Source of the DNA: Lethocerus indicus
Lineage: Eukaryota > Arthropoda > Insecta > Hemiptera > Belostomatidae
Assembly (NCBI GenBank): GCA_019843655.1
Contig: JACDQD010000008.1
Span: 11,256,442 to 11,320,441, forward strand
Reading direction: 5' to 3'
DNA length: 64,000 bases
Shown here: one piece after another, positions 31,706 through 46,640 of the stretch
How the letters are laid out: each line of letters opens with the position of its first letter
Numbering within the stretch: the first letter of the stretch is position 1
Notes under the pieces: generated by a model
Databases searched by the model: none
Seen by the model: only the letters and a program-made list of their open reading frames with translations
Told to the model about the DNA's origin: nothing
Made by a program: the position numbers and the translations under genes

Positions 31706-34700
31706 CATTATTTATTGAATAGTTGGATACCAGAATGTTAACTGGTACAAGAAACAGACAGGATATTGTTGATATTTTCTTATCCACCATAATGGAGTCT
31801 ATACTTTCTTTAAGAAGACATTTAAGTTGCCATAATATTATTTATGAGTACATCCAAACTGTTGTTCTTTCCTATATCCGAATAATAAGAAAGTATAATT
31901 GCCGTATTTTCAGATTTAAAAAAATAATCAATGGTTCGTTCCCAAACATACTCCGGTTTCGGCTTCACGCCATTGATAGTTTACATGGTACGTATAATAT
32001 TTCTTGCAGCAAAAAACCAGACACAGTGCTTAAAGATAAAAAGAATTTGCGAGAAAATATTTCTGATAAACTGAGGCACGAAAAAATGTCATTGAAACGC
32101 AAACTCATTGCGGCGCCTCCCATCCTCAGTTGTCGCCTTCCTGGCGTCCCGCTTGTCGGAGCACGTTTCCGCCGTTTGTGTCCGGCTTCAGCCCGCAATA
32201 TCCCGGATCCGGGTCCAGTCCGCGAAACGTGACCTAAATGCATAGTCATGGCCTCTCAGTTTTATTCTTCCCAACTGCCGGTACCGCCACGTCCGAATAA
32301 GGTCAGCGCTAAACTGTATTTATAAATGTCCTCCTCCAATTTCTTCATTTATTTATTATTGCAGCCCGTCGCCTTTTCATATAATTAGAATCCAATGTAA
32401 TGTAATAGGTTCAACAACAAACAATATTGAAGAAACCTGAAACATATGAAATCACTCTCGAGGGCCAACAGGAAGCTCTTTCGCACACTTCTACCGATGG
32501 GGATAGCAGAAACCGGTTAATATCTCGGAATAGTTCTATACCTCCTGCATGAGGTCAACTTGTTGAATTTCAGGAGTGTTTGTTTAAGTTTCTACAGCCC
32601 TATTTTCGGTTAAATCTTTCGAGCGTGTTTTTCGTGTTGAAAAATATCACTTTCGCTAATGACTTCGACGTGTCCCTCAGCCGTACAACACGCCACGTCG
32701 TATATGAAAAAATATGCGACGCTCCGATAAAGAGGGCCATCGCCGTTTAAACGCGAGGAAATGATACATTTTATATTGCAATCTCGCCAGGAGCAAAGGC
32801 ACAGACGACTTGAAAGGGAGCGCCATCGGAGAAAAGCCGGCCTGAACCGCTAATGTATTAAAGTCATCACAATTAAAAAATCTTTCCACCGCGGAGATTT
32901 TTCGTATATCGGTCAGCGGTATGAGGGAATAGGAGAGGAACGGAGGGATACAAAATGGAATCAACTCAAGAATCTTAATTTATTATATGGACCTTAGCGA
33001 AAGAAAGCGCAGAGAAAAAGCAGAAGCGAAGAAAAAACGCCGTCTTGAGACTCTGACAGTTGCGAGTAAGGCCCATTCAATTTGGTCCCATTCACAGTCC
33101 CCATAGGATTAATATTTTGAAAAAATCGCACAGTATAGTTACAGAACAGCAGCGAGAAATTACTCAACGAAGTTCCAACGAATAGGGTTGTAATTGTCAC
33201 TTCCCGTCATTTAAAACCCCAGGAATTTCCAATACCACATACAAGCGTCTAAAAATGCATTTTTACATAAAACGTTTGATATATAATCTAATATCACTTA
33301 ACTAGGGGAATACAACAATGAGAGTGATGCCCTTTTTGCGTTTACGTTTATATTTTACTTTTTGACTTGTTCGTCCAATGCCATTATTAGAAATGATAAT
33401 AAAATAGAAGATGCGTATCATAATAAATAGATCAATCAATTATTTTTAAACACGCAATAATTATTAGCATGAGTAAAGTATTTCATAGAAGATTTATTTT
33501 AAAGTGATAAAAACGGGCCGGCTAGCGTGGGTAACTAAAGCCAGCTGTAATTCCCAAGTGGGTGTTTGGTAGAGCCGGTGTCGTCCTCGTGCCGGTAGCG
33601 GCGGCTCGCTCTCATAAAGCCCGGGACTAAAACTCCATCTCTGGGACAGGTGGGCTCAATCACGCGGACAAACAGAAGGGCTTAAGACTTCAGTTTTCCC
33701 AAACTTCGATCCAATTACGAAGGGGCGCGATGAAAACCGCGCTTTGATGCCTCAGCTCGGAAACATAATTAATTTCAGTTTTCTATTAATCCGGCCCCCG
33801 AATCTCACAGGGATCGAAAGCATCGACCACAGTTCCGGGATTAATAGGGAAACATAAAATAAACTCTTAATATAAATTTAATCAACGGAAACGAGTGTCT
33901 TTCATTATAAGGTCGGTAGGGATTACAGAATAAGAAGAAGGGAAGAGTGTGTTAATGATATTACAAAATGTCAAGCACTCGCAAACAGGTATCTTAAAAA
34001 CTGTTTCCAAATGCGCAATCTTTTTAAAAACGAAATAAAGCTTACTAATTCCTACTCAATTTAACCGCTAGTGGGCTTTTCCAAGTGCCACGGAATAATG
34101 CGATACGCTTTCAGCGCGGTCCACAATGGCGAAAAGTAGTAGTTCATTTTTCCGTTTAATGAATAGCACGAAATGCAAAAATGGAGTAGGGCAAGTAGGG
34201 AGCGGCGGCGAATTTGTTTGGCCGTACCGGGCCGACTTTCAGAAATGGAGCTGAGCAACTAAGCGCGGCTAAGTAGTGCCGTCGGTGCTACTTAATGGTA
34301 GGCGGGGCCGAAATGGCGAGCCACTTAACGGCGGCCTCCATTCACCGTCACCTGTCCACAATGCACCCGCTGCGAGGTCACCGCCACAAACCCCTCGAAC
34401 ACGCACCTCTTCCTCTTCCTTCTCCCGGAGTTAATGGTTGTCCCTCACGAACTGGGCCCCGCTCGATAACCGAGGGCCGTCCCTCAGTTAGACGCCCGCT
34501 CTCACACAGTCATTCTCCCTTAATGAAAACACTTTCGTTTGGGCCGACATCACCGAGAAGTCCTGGCTTCGGCTTCTGGGCATCGCGATACCGTCGGTAC
34601 TTGTCTGGGAATACTGGGACTTTTGTCTTTTAATATTTTACCTCGATCGTTCAGTCTATATACGGCGTATTGGTCGGGGTGTCGAATGGTCGCGGGCCAA

Positions 34701-37700
34701 AATACCTTTGTCGAAACCAGGCGTGACGCTTCCACTTCAAGTCAGTCACGTTTCGGATCGCGAACGGATAAATATTTTCCCGTCGAATTTTCCGCCCTCC
34801 GCCGCAAATTAACATCGTCGTCCCGAAGTTGGGGGCGTAGACTACGGACGCTAATGAGACGACAGAACGTGAATTATAATGCTGCGGGCGGAGGTAGGGT
34901 GAGAAGGAGAGCGTGACCTTTATATCAAGCCCTGCCGGGGCTAATTTCGGGCCTGAATGCTCGACGGCACAATTCCCTTTTTTGGGGACGTTTTTTTTCT
35001 CTTCCCTCTTCTGTTGGCCTTCTAACAACACAATGGATCATAAGCTGTCCACCCCCACTACCCGAGGCGGGTCTCATTCTTAAGGGGTACGGCCGAGGGT
35101 CGATCCGACGCTTGGCGACCGTGCCCCGGACGTTTTAAGCTTCCTCAACCCGCCTCGGAATTTAGAAACGAGAAGAAAAGAAAACCCGTTTCGTTTATTT
35201 AACCATTTAAAATAACGGACAGACGATATCATATTTTTCTGTCTATAAACCCTAGAGAATATGGCTCGTACCTGTAAGTTTAAAGAACGATAAAACTATT
35301 TATAAGAAAATGTAAATTAATGAACGTGTTAGAATCAGATATTGGTTTAATTCAATCCACTGATCAACTGATTTATGCAAACCGTTATACCAAATGAACA
35401 ATTTCAAACTCATTTATTTCTAGGAAAAATATCTCCTCCTAACAGAACCCAATCGCGAGGGGAGTGCGGGAAACAGTAAACTTATCGAATCCAAGTACAA
35501 GCCGGAATGGACTGAAGGAGAAACTGCAATAGATTTATTGCACAGCTGTTAACATGATTTACGAGGGAGGGGACGCTACGGAGGGCTGGGGCCGAAAGGA
35601 GGAGTGCCGATGAAGAAATTGGTTAAAACGGGAGGAAACCAGAAAATTAATTGCTAACTGTGAAAAGGAGAAATAGACGGTTTACGACGTGTTTAAAGAG
35701 AGTAGTTTTTACTGCTCATTGATTCCCATGAACCTTTTGGTTTCACATCATGTAAATCTATTCTATAACTAAATATCCAAAACTTTGAAATACCTGAGAC
35801 ATTCCATAACCGAATCGGCAATGAGGACGTATAATGGGACAAGTGGATAAATGTAGCAGGATTGGATAAAACGTATTAAAATTAGAGGCGCTTGCATTTT
35901 TCACTTACATAGTGATTTTTTTGTGAGAGAAGTATTCAAATATTCTAAGGGAGGAGGCGTGAGGCGTAAGCTCATAAATTCTCAAGTCGAGAGAGAATAA
36001 ACGAGGCGCGAGTTAGAGACCTCCCGATTGTAATATTGTGTAAGGGAAGTTTCCTTATGAATACTTATTAGGGTTGGTTAAACGTCTGGCGGAGCTATGC
36101 ACGATCCCGGAGGAATCGGATTCTTTCGCGTCGGGAATTATTGAAAGTAGGGAAGATCGATCAATCATCGGTCTGGAAGGGGTCTGGAATATTCAGCCTT
36201 TGAAATTCGTCCAATTCAAAGCAATGGAATAATAAGATTGTCCCAAATCTAAAATAGGAATTGGAAAAAACATCTACATTGGGTATTTCCAATGTCCCTG
36301 GTGATGCGAATCAATAAAGTCCAAAAGTTTCATGTCTGGTCTTCTGGTTTCTCCTCTTCGAATGGAATCAAAATTATAGCACCTTCCAGGGTATTTTTAC
36401 TTGTTACAAACTTCGGATGAGATCGCGTGATACTGTAGGGAAAACTTCTGGCAGCAGGTGTTGAACTACTATCTGTCCGTGCCTTCCAGCTTTTGGAGAA
36501 CACTTAAGAGAGTTCCAGTAGAAAGGTATATTCCATTTCGGGAGAAACAAACATAAATGGAGGAACAAAAATATTGATACCTAAAATCTTTTGTCTATAG
36601 TGTCTATTAATATCGCTTCATATAAAAAATAACTGGGTTGTAAACTCATAATATCCTCCAAAACATATTGGTCGGTACCGAATATTTATATAACTCAGAT
36701 TTCTGAGTCACAGTTTGAGAAGAACCCCACAACACGCGATTCCTATTTATTATCCGAATTAGACTACTTCGAACTATTTACGGGCACGTTAAAACTGGCA
36801 TTAAAATACGCCCTTTCCTATTTTCGCGCACACGATAAGGTTAATGGAAGGTTTCCAGGGCTGAAGTAATCAGCGGTACGGAGGTATCCCGTCGAAAATG
36901 GCCGATTTTTCTAATCGGCATTAGTCACCCTGCCGGGTCGTAAATATACGAGGGGTGGTAACAAAAATACAGGCGAAAAACTATAAAAAAAAGAGGAACA
37001 GGACAGCTTTCGTCGCATCTGTGGGTCCAATTATCGGGACAATTAACGGCGGCAGGTCGCAGACTGGGGCTCTTGGCGGGCGAAGGGAAACAGGGCGTGG
37101 GGTCATGTCGAGTTGGAGGGAAGCGATTAGGACCCTGGTAGAAGCTCAGATAAGGCGGTGATTTATGTACGGCCGAGATCCTCCCAATGGCGGATCCATC
37201 CCGTTCAAATTAGCAGAGAAAAATGGAAGTAAAAAAATCCGAGGCTATGTTCTGTCAATGTGAATACATAAATTTTATTAATGACATTAGTTAGTGCAAT
37301 ACTGAGAGATAAATAGTCCGCATATATTCGTTGGTCTATTAAACGGGGACAAAAGTTTAAAGTTGACGCTATCAACGGAAATGTTATGACATTAGCTCTC
37401 ACGACAGTTAAACCTTCTATTTTAAAATATTTTTTCACAATACCCTGACTTTTACTCTTCTGGTCGCGTGACAATGAAACGGAAATAACCAACACGTTCG
37501 GAGAAGGCGCCCAACAAAAAACTTGATGAATTACGGCGCGTCCCGATACTAACCCGCAAGACCCCCGGGTCTTGCCGTTAGCCGCATAGTTGCGCCGTTT
37601 TAATACAAGAGAACTAATCCCGCGTAAAGCGACCGTTTAGCGTGTTTGTTTAATAGAACCTCGTGGTATTAAAATCAATTTGCGGGCGAACGTCATAAAA

Positions 37701-40000
37701 CCCGAATATCCACTAATGTAAAATGACGAATAATGTCCATAAGGGCATTACCAAAATGGAATTAACAAATTCTAAATGATTTAACAACTCTATATTCTAA
37801 ATATACTTGATTCAAAATACAGACATCCCAATAGACTTATTGAATGTACATAATAAAGTGGAGTTTAGGAATAATTTGGAAAACGAGAACTGAGAAATAT
37901 AACAAATTCAATTATCCCCCACCGGCTCTCGGCCGATGCCTAATTTCATTACAATATTTCGGGGAAGGAGACGGCCCCAAAAGAAATAATATGGCTACGA
38001 CAAATGAATTTATAATAAGGGGAAAGGATTTCAACTTCCTACTCGGTCCTTCTTTTTTTTCTCTCCTTCCTTCCTTCCGCCGAAAGAAAAAAATTAAGCC
38101 TCCCGGCTCGGGAGGCCTCCTTTATTTTTAATTGGATCTCAGGATTTCCGGCAAAATTAAAGCGAGATAAACAATTTTTGCGGCGTTAATTTTCTCCTTT
38201 CCTTTTTCGACGCTATTTCCGATAACGAAAATGAATCGCGTGAGCCGGGGCGACATTTCCGGGCGGCGTACTAACTGTCTCTCTTGTCCGGATAGCCTAC
38301 AACCGTGTTTTATATTTCCATCTAATGGATTACAGAACGGAATATGTTTTCATCGGAACAGAAAAAAGTAACCAATATAAATTCTCGTATATCACTAGAA
38401 GAATATGAGGACAGATGTTCCATTAAATAAAATGACATATAACTAATATAAGTTAAGTGACGAAGGGCTCCAATTTAGCCCCGGGTGTAAATTTGTTTTC
38501 CCGTTCATTTATTGGGAGATATTCTCTGTCTCTGTCTCTACCCTCCAACACTGTTAGCGGGACGCCTCACAAAATTAATTCCTCCCTCTTTTTTTTCAGC
38601 TCGCATTTTTTTCCTATTTCTTTTTAGCTCGTAAATCTATCAGTCCGCCGAGGGCGGAGTTTCCAGGTTTTGAAAAATCGCTCGCTTTCGTCAGAAGTAT
38701 TCTTTATTTTTGGAGGGGAAAGAGAGGAGGGAGAGGCCGCAGTTCAGGCCCCGGCTCCGCCCCAACGCTGTGCAGGCCTCCGACTCGCTAAGATTTTAAT
38801 TAAAAGGTAAAATTAAGCCACAACCGAGGGCGGAGGTTAACGTTATTTTCGTCTCGAAAAAATTACGACCGATCTGTTGTAACTAAAACGTAAATTCCGA
38901 AACTGTACAGTTTACCACGATCACAGTCACGGCGCGTTTTGTTTGTTGTATACATATTTGATCATATTGTGCATGCATAGGTGCCTGTACAAATTAATGT
39001 TCATTCGCATTTTTTTCTTTTGTCACATCGAACGACCGTTTATAATGATGCAATATTCATACTGAAAATCTCTCATACACGTAAAACTTGGCCAGTTTTG
39101 TTTTTTGTTGTTTTATTTTTTCAGTAGGATAAAATTTTGAACATATTTCCAAACTGGTGGGGGGATAACACCGTTTACCATTTGCACTCGCTGTATCATT
39201 TCCGAATGTCAATATTTATGCCCACTGCGAAGCAAATAACACAGGCAGGGCCGGGTAGGGCCCGTTTTCCGTGTTCAATTTACGCTTACAATTGAAATTA
39301 AAGTCCGATCCGGAACAGAGCGGTAATGAAACAATCGTGGGATTGGGGGCGTAGAACTAACCTACATCGGCAGCTATTTTCGGGAGCTGGGTAATCTTTC
39401 CGAATATTTCCCCGGACCACGGTTTGCAGAAGGGCAAATACACACATACTCCCCCCCTCAACTCAAACTCGGATACCCAATTATTCATTCACAGGCTTTG
39501 AAGCTGCTTACACAAAGGAATTTACGATGTATTCGGACCGGACCGACTATCGGACGTACCGAAACAGAAGATAAAGCGAAACCAAATGCATGCGCTCTGT
39601 TATTACATATAAACAAATCACATCGTAATAACATTACACGATTTATAAATTTTAATAATTACATCGATTGTTCTTACTATTAAGAATATATTGTTAAGAA
39701 TCTTAAGGAATATATTTATGAATAAAATAAATATATTAATGAGATAACGCAGATACGGAAATTATTACTTCCGCATAATATTATTCGAATCAGCCACCAA
39801 TGAAAAATGCCTAACTGTTCAGCTTTAGTTAGTTTTAAGTGTTAAGTTAGACTTTACTAAAGGTATCACGGTTTAGGAGATTTGGTGCCGCCCCATTGAG
39901 TTTGGACACCATCAATTATTCCGACCTTAATTCATGAGTGTCCATCCATCTCTGTTTGCGAACGTCCAGATTCCGTTCAGCGAATTGTCCGGGGCAGTTT
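31700..40000. other. non-coding, probable 5' intron of Kif26 (part 3)
   Basis: No exon is supported. CpG-rich blocks at 33510-33620, 34190-34520, 34930-35160 and 38220-38290 sit in AT-rich DNA. The 169-codon frame at 31723 has mixed composition and no recognisable motif. Confidence 0.5.
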
Positions 40001-43000
40001 GAAGGGATTTAAAACTCCCCCATCCCCGAATCACCGAGGGGCGGCACGGTAGTGAGGGCACTCCCCCGCCTGATAACCTAATAGGTTTCCTTTGACGGAT
40101 CGATTTATCATTGGCCGGCCACGTCCAGGGTCCGGCCGCTTTGATTGTATATGCAAAAGCGAGATGGGGGCGGGGCGGGGCCTCCCATTGTAATTGAATG
40201 TCAAACAGGATTAGGGCATTGACGTGGGCCCCTGTCGCGGGGGAAAGAGCCGCCCGGCTTAGCCCTCTGCCGCGGCGTCTAATTGCTTTATAATCTGCGG
40301 AGATTTACCTGGGTGGAACCCTCCCTCGCCCATACCGCACCACAACTCAGGACGTAAGGTCCGGTCGCCAGCCAAGGTCCCTTTTGCACAGCTATTATAG
40401 AAATAGATTATTATTTCGATCCCTGTCATCGATCATATCGCACTCAATATTCCCGTATGAAATAAAGTAATTCTTTAACAGGATTTCAAGGATAAGGTTG
40501 CGTTATGCCTATGTGTTATGAATAGGCAACGACAAATTAAAGAAATATCGGGAACCGTTAATATTATACATCCGTTGTTATATTTATCGGGCAAACATGT
40601 TCCGAGGATGGAGCTCTAAAACGCTGAAATTTGTTGTTAAGAATTGTTGTCGAAAATGGTGTAACTTGCCGGCTTATGTTGAGACGTCATGTACCTCTCC
40701 CACCCTCCGAACTTTAATAGTAACGCACAGGTTGCTCGTAGACTGGGGACGCAATGTAAAACCCGTTCGAAACGCCTTCAGCGAAACTCGACCCGACAAT
40801 TCAATTGGGAGAGGGGAAGGGGAAATTCGGAAAAGCGATGCCGTCCGGGCTATCGGGAAAGAAATTCAAAAGCGATACAAAAAAGATCCCGGGCCCGGAA
40901 AGTTGGCCGCCGCACAGGTGGGACTTCCGCCTTATTGGAGGGATAGCGGGCGGGGGCGGCGGTACCGAAAATTACTTTCTTCCTCCGGAGACAACCGGAA
41001 CGGCTTGCCGGAATTGCGCTTGTTCCCGGCCAGAACACATATGACGACGTGTCCTCCCAACTTGGGCCATTTAGTCCCAACTGGGGGGCGGGGGGACCGC
41101 GTCGAGCCTACGACGTTCTACGGCGCTCAATTACTTTCCACTTCAACTTGTCCCACGAATAATTTATACAAGTCCCATTACGTGGACACAGCAGTGTAAA
41201 CAATGCTGAAGGGACAGATTCGGCTTATTGATTTTCCACGAAACAGCAACGAATTTCCACGATTTTCGTGGAATAGCAACGATATATCCCTTGATGTCCT
41301 TTATTTCTTCCTTCTGGCGGATGAAAAGGTGGACGATAAATTGTTTCGGAATACCGATCTAAATCGGTAAATTAAAGTGCGGAAGAAGCCGGAATACGGC
41401 ACGAATTGAGTGCCTACAAGTTTTGACGACGCTATTATTGAAATGGGGGTCCGATGACATTCAAAATTTCCCCGTCCCACGGTAGGCACCACCGTTGGCC
41501 GGCAATAATTATAGCCCCCTTAAAAAAGACAATATACACGGGACCCACAAAGTAATACCAGTAATGAGTTAAAGACTTCGACACGGCATTGTGCGTGTTT
41601 CGGCGGGCCTTCAAGAGGAGTGGGGGAGTTCGAAAAACAGAAATAGGAAGAAAGACTTTAATAAACTAGAACGGCCGATGGATACAATTAATCTTTATAC
41701 AGACACGGTTCCAAAATGCGTATACAACGAGGTTAAACTTTCGATCTTCTTTCAGCACTTGGAAATAATAAAAACAATAAATATAAACATCATTATGACA
41801 AGACATAGTGCGCACTGAACATTACCCCAATAAACGTCTCATCGAACTATGGAGAGTAATGCACCGAGTATATTTCAGCTACTCTACAGCTACTATTCGA
41901 GTGAAGCACTCAGGGCTTAGTTCTCGCAAATGCGTCCACTTACACCACAACGTGCTTTCCCAGAATGCACAGATTTCGCTGTAAAAAGGCTGCAACCTCA
42001 TGCAGTTTCTAGGTTTTGTTGTAAATTCCAAGAGTCCAAAAGTCGAGCCTCAGAGCCGCAGACATAGATTCGGACGTGAATAGTTGTTCATCTCAATTCC
42101 GGCTTGGATTAGATTGGGACCAATAGACGGGTCGGATTCATTCGATGCTCAGTTGGCAATATGGCCCCGACCGCTGCGTTATTCACCTCTCTGACGTGAT
42201 ACATGATACAAACCGTACCCAAGTTAATTACACGGATCCATACACACGGCGCCGGAGGTTTGCCGGACGGCATTATTTCATGTTTGCCTAGTCGTACATA
42301 CATATATGTATAATATATGTATTCACATCCTGGGTTATTGAGATCCTCTCTTTTAATCGATTCAAAAGAATTAAAGAAACTGATTTCCCACCGAAGAAAA
42401 TTCAACGCACCGACCTATATCAACCCTTCTAATATAAATGTAACGATATATTTCTACACATAAGTCCAATTTCTTGCTTCAAACATGTGCGTTACGTATT
42501 ATCTCATAAATACTGTCGCATTCCGAATTTTATCTGTAGACTATCATAAATTATTTCAGTATATTTTCCTCGATTTCTCTCAGAAAAATTCTCGGTTTTT
42601 CAGTAAATTTCGTGACATTTTTCTTGTTTGTGTAATCAGTAAGTTCGTAAACAGTAAATATTTTAATTTTAATGTATTTATTTGGTAATAAAATTGTCTC
42701 GCTCGGCGTCATGTTTCTCGCCGACGGTTGTACCGTCGCGTAAATTATTTATCAGCTAAATGAATGCTGCGGTTGTTCCACGGGTGGATAGCGTTTGTGA
42801 AGAGCTCACGGCTGCAGGGTGCCGGTACAGTGTACGAGGCATTAAGATAAGAGCTGAAACGGGCCCTTAATAAGGTCCCCGCATCTAAACCAGTCCTTAG
42901 CCGCCACCATTGGGGCCCGCATACGAGCGTTAACCGCCACGTTATCACCGTCACCGGCCGAAGACCCGCCAAACTCCGTTATCACTCGGAGATGACGGTC

Positions 43001-45209
43001 ATATCACAAAATGTCCGACTCCTATTTTTTTTATTAAAAGCAGAAATTTAATTTTACGCCCTTAATATTTACAAAGCACTCGACTAAATGTAAACCGACT
43101 CTCAGTCCGATGATTACTTCATTAATAATGGTTTCGCTATCTCTACTCATCTATTGAGTCATAAATAGACCCGTTTTTGCTACCTCCCAGCGGTGGTGTA
43201 AGGTCCTTGACATAATATCCTCCGTCCATTTTGTCCTTGGGCGGAAAAATACAAAGAAAAAGAAACCGCAGGATGCACTACTTCTTAAAATCAGAGGAAT
43301 AGTTCTAGACAGGATTTATTATTAACAACAGTGTAGGAGTGACAAATGCGACATGATTTCTTATAGTTAACAGACCTACATAAAATTCTGTTGATCTACA
43401 AGGAGTGTCATTTTTTATTGGGATTAATCGTGATAATAAGCAAAATGCGAAATAAATCTATTTAGCTTAAATATAAGTAATGACTCGAGGCGGTTGTAGT
43501 CTCACAAACCTTTCTTATATTCATTTTGTTTGAACGATAAAGCATGAGCCAGTACAACGTTCCCCGTCAATATCTAAACTTACTCGACCTTAATATTTTC
43601 TGAGAGGATCTACCGGGAACGCAATCCCAGATCCGGCATCCATGTAAGTCTTATTAACTCCGGAATTCTATCCGGAAGGGGGGTTTTCCTCCCCGAAATA
43701 ATCCTGGAACGAATCTAAAAATGTAAGAAAACCCACTTTCCCGGCTCGGGTATTGTAGTCCCCTGCCGGGAGTAAAGCCCGACTGATTTACATGTAGATT
43801 GTTCTCAGTTAGCTCCTCGCCCCTCCCGCTTTCTTTCTCTTCTCTATCTGGATCGGGCATCTTAATCCCGGCACCTCGGCACCTATTCAAATGGTAATGC
43901 TCGGATTTATTTCCACCGGCGTCGGAACGGGCCCCTTTCCAAAATACATTATTTAACCCCCGCCCGGTCGGCCCCCCGGTCGACTCCCTTCGGCTTGATT
44001 AGGTTGAAAATTTAAAAGATAAACTCGCCGGCCCGTTCTCAATGTCGGCCTTCGATCTCTCTATCGGCCCAACACCTCCGCCGTTTCCGAATTTGTCCTC
44101 CTTTAAGACCCGGACCGCAGCTGTTTAAATCTTGGACCCGGGCACACTAATGGTGTATGTGGATGCGTCGTCATTTCTTCGCGAGGAACAGTGACTACAA
44201 ATACTTTTGTATTTCTACGGGAAGATTCGTTTAGTTCCATTTTTTACTGGTTCCAGAGTTTCTTGCGACTTCCCATAAAGTGAGCATTGACAGGTATAAT
44301 ACATTCAATAAAACAATGATTCAACTGGACATCAAAATTATACTTTTGCATTGATTATCTTCAGAAAAAATTTTCCTTTCTTTAAATAGAACACACATTT
44401 TCTTGGAACAATGAACGATAACAATTCACATAGTTAAAAGATAATTAAGACCGCAGTTTCAATGAATGAAACAAGATAGAGTAATATATGAAACGCGATA
44501 TAGATAACAAATACGAGGGGGGGAATTCTCATCGGGTATTCATGTCTAAGTTTCCTCGAGAGGGAGGCTGACTTATCATCAGAGATTCGGTTGGTATAAT
44601 GGCCACGAAACAAGAATTTATTAGAACACAATCGGACTTTTCCCCCCCACGAGGGGTCACTGTACTTACCCGCCCACCCGCCGCGACTTCCCCCGAAGTC
44701 GGTTTCAATTTGCATTAAATCTAGATAATAACGCCGTTAGCGTTGCTCGGCTGGCTCTACCTGCGGCCATTACGGCCGGACCGGCTGATATTACATTTCA
44801 GAGAATGAAAACTTTTTTTTTTCAGCAACATTATTTTCAGACGTTATTTTCATTTTGAATTGAATTTCGCAAATTCTCTGCCGGAGCGAGGCCACGCGCA
44901 GGAAAAAGTCGTAAGCACTAGAACCGTACTGACGGATGGATTATTATTAGACAATCAGCAACTTACCGGTCTCGCGTATAAAAGAAATTACTATTTTTTA
45001 AGACTTGAAAGTCATTTTTCAGGAACATCCGAACCTGGCAATATTAAGAATAATTTTCACCACCCTTTATTGTCAACTCGTATACAGCGATTTACTCCTA
45101 TTTATGATGTTCATTATTACTCCATTCTTGTGACGAGTCATTTTAATTCGCACAAGTAAAATAATATGGGCAGTAATATTGGGATGTGTATTTTAATTAT
45201 TGAGGCGGC

Positions 45210-45393
45210 TAATATTTTCACGTACATAAACGCAATTTAATCATGTACCCAATAAGGCGTAATTATTAGCGCGATAAACCGACGTCGCAAAGTAATTAAT
45301 TAAATTTTACATATTCGCTAATTATTTTCCGGTAATATTTTCAAACGCAAATTAATTTTTTACCTAATTAAGCGTAATTATTTGCGCAATAAA
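45210..45393. repeat. direct repeat pair with TAATTA cores
   Basis: 45210-45278 and 45333-45393 share TAATATTTTCA, AAACGCAA[T/A]TTAAT, a TACC[C/T]AAT block and GCGTAATTATT.GCGC.ATAAA in the same order. The shared TAATTA core is the usual homeodomain site. Candidate duplicated regulatory element. Confidence 0.6.
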
Positions 45394-46484
45394 AACATTT
45401 AACAATAACCTAATTTACGGACCGACTATTAAAAGGTATAACAGGGCGACATTGTTCCGATTAATATTGTTCGATTTTTTCATACCCTGTTAATTATATA
45501 TTAACAGGAATTATTAATTTCATAAGTCAATATGTCTAGATGTATAATACCTTTAATGCACGAAATCTTCTATGTTTCTATGCGTGCCAAAATATATTAA
45601 ACATTTGATATCGTCAAGACGACATTGTTCAGTTTTGTTCATTCTGGAATATTTAGATTAAATTTCAGGAATGCCAGCGGTCAGTTCACTTTCCGTAGTA
45701 CCCGGATCATTTTTTAAATATTGAAAATAGCAGGCTCACAGAAATAGTATTAAGAAGAAGTGAAAAATAATAATAAAATATCAGCACGAAAGTAATCTGC
45801 CGGTGGACGAGCGCTATTCAATTTGCAGTGACTCGCGATAATTATGTCGTTAGTGCGGTGGCGGTGGGGGCGGAGCCGTGGAAAGCAATTGCCGGAGCGA
45901 GAAGGAGGAAGGAGAAGTCCTCGCCGGCGAAATGAGAGTCCCGCATTCCAGGAGAATTCCCGGTGCCGGCCGAAATTCCAGGAAGAGGCCCATCCCGCCC
46001 CCAACCCCATCACCAACCCCCACGTCCTCTAGCACCCGCCACGTGCAATTAGGAACACGGCGGTTCGATCAATTTTCACGCCAACAGTGTTGAAGCTTAA
46101 CTCAAAACGGGACGAGCGTTAACGAATAAATAAAATTATACTGATTGTAATTAATAATAAAAATTGGGAACGATATTTATAGGCAGAATATTAGCAGAAT
46201 TGAAAAGTTTATACTGATTGAAACAGAGCAGCTTAATAACACAGGTTAATTTACACCGTTATCTAGTACCACATGAGTAACCCACGTTAAGGACGGCATC
46301 ATGACATCTTTTTTATAATGTGCCTAATGGGTTGCTGCTTAGGCTATTTATTTACAAGTATTTCCTGTTGATTTCGGAAAAAACGAGACTTGTGCCGGGA
46401 CAAAAAGGCCGGAGGATCTGTTGAACGTTAATGAGGTCGGCTGCGACCCGAACACGTTACTCACATTTTCCGCCAGCGCCGGTT

Positions 46485-46640
46485 TAAATGCGATCGAGTT
46501 CAATTATTCAATTAGTCATTAGTTCAATTCAATTTTGAATCGCGCCGAGTACAATACGGGAAACGATTCGCCAAATTGGAGGGAATCAATTAGTTTGGCG
46601 CGAATTCGGGCGATACGTTCGAATCAATTATTTCAATTGT
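46485..46640. promoter_or_regulatory. CAATTA/ATTAG cluster, candidate homeodomain-bound element
   Basis: Within 155 bp: CAATTATTCAATTAGTCATT, AGTTCAATTCAATTTTGAAT, GAATCAATTAGTTTGGCGCG and GAATCAATTATTTCAATTGT. Motif density is well above the surroundings; function is inferred only. Confidence 0.3.

Noticed and set aside
31723..32232. 169-codon open frame on the + strand
   Set aside because: Basic and isoleucine-rich first half, Pro/Arg-rich second half; reads like translated intron. No family recognised.
25697..33631. 13-bp word GCCCGGGACTAAA shared by 25697 and 33619
   Set aside because: Dozens of 13-bp matches are expected by chance in 64 kb, and the flanks do not align.
40597..41199. 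200-codon open frame on the + strand
   Set aside because: Longest frame in the large non-coding region, but it has no recognisable motif, no clear splice context and the mixed composition expected of a GC-rich chance frame.
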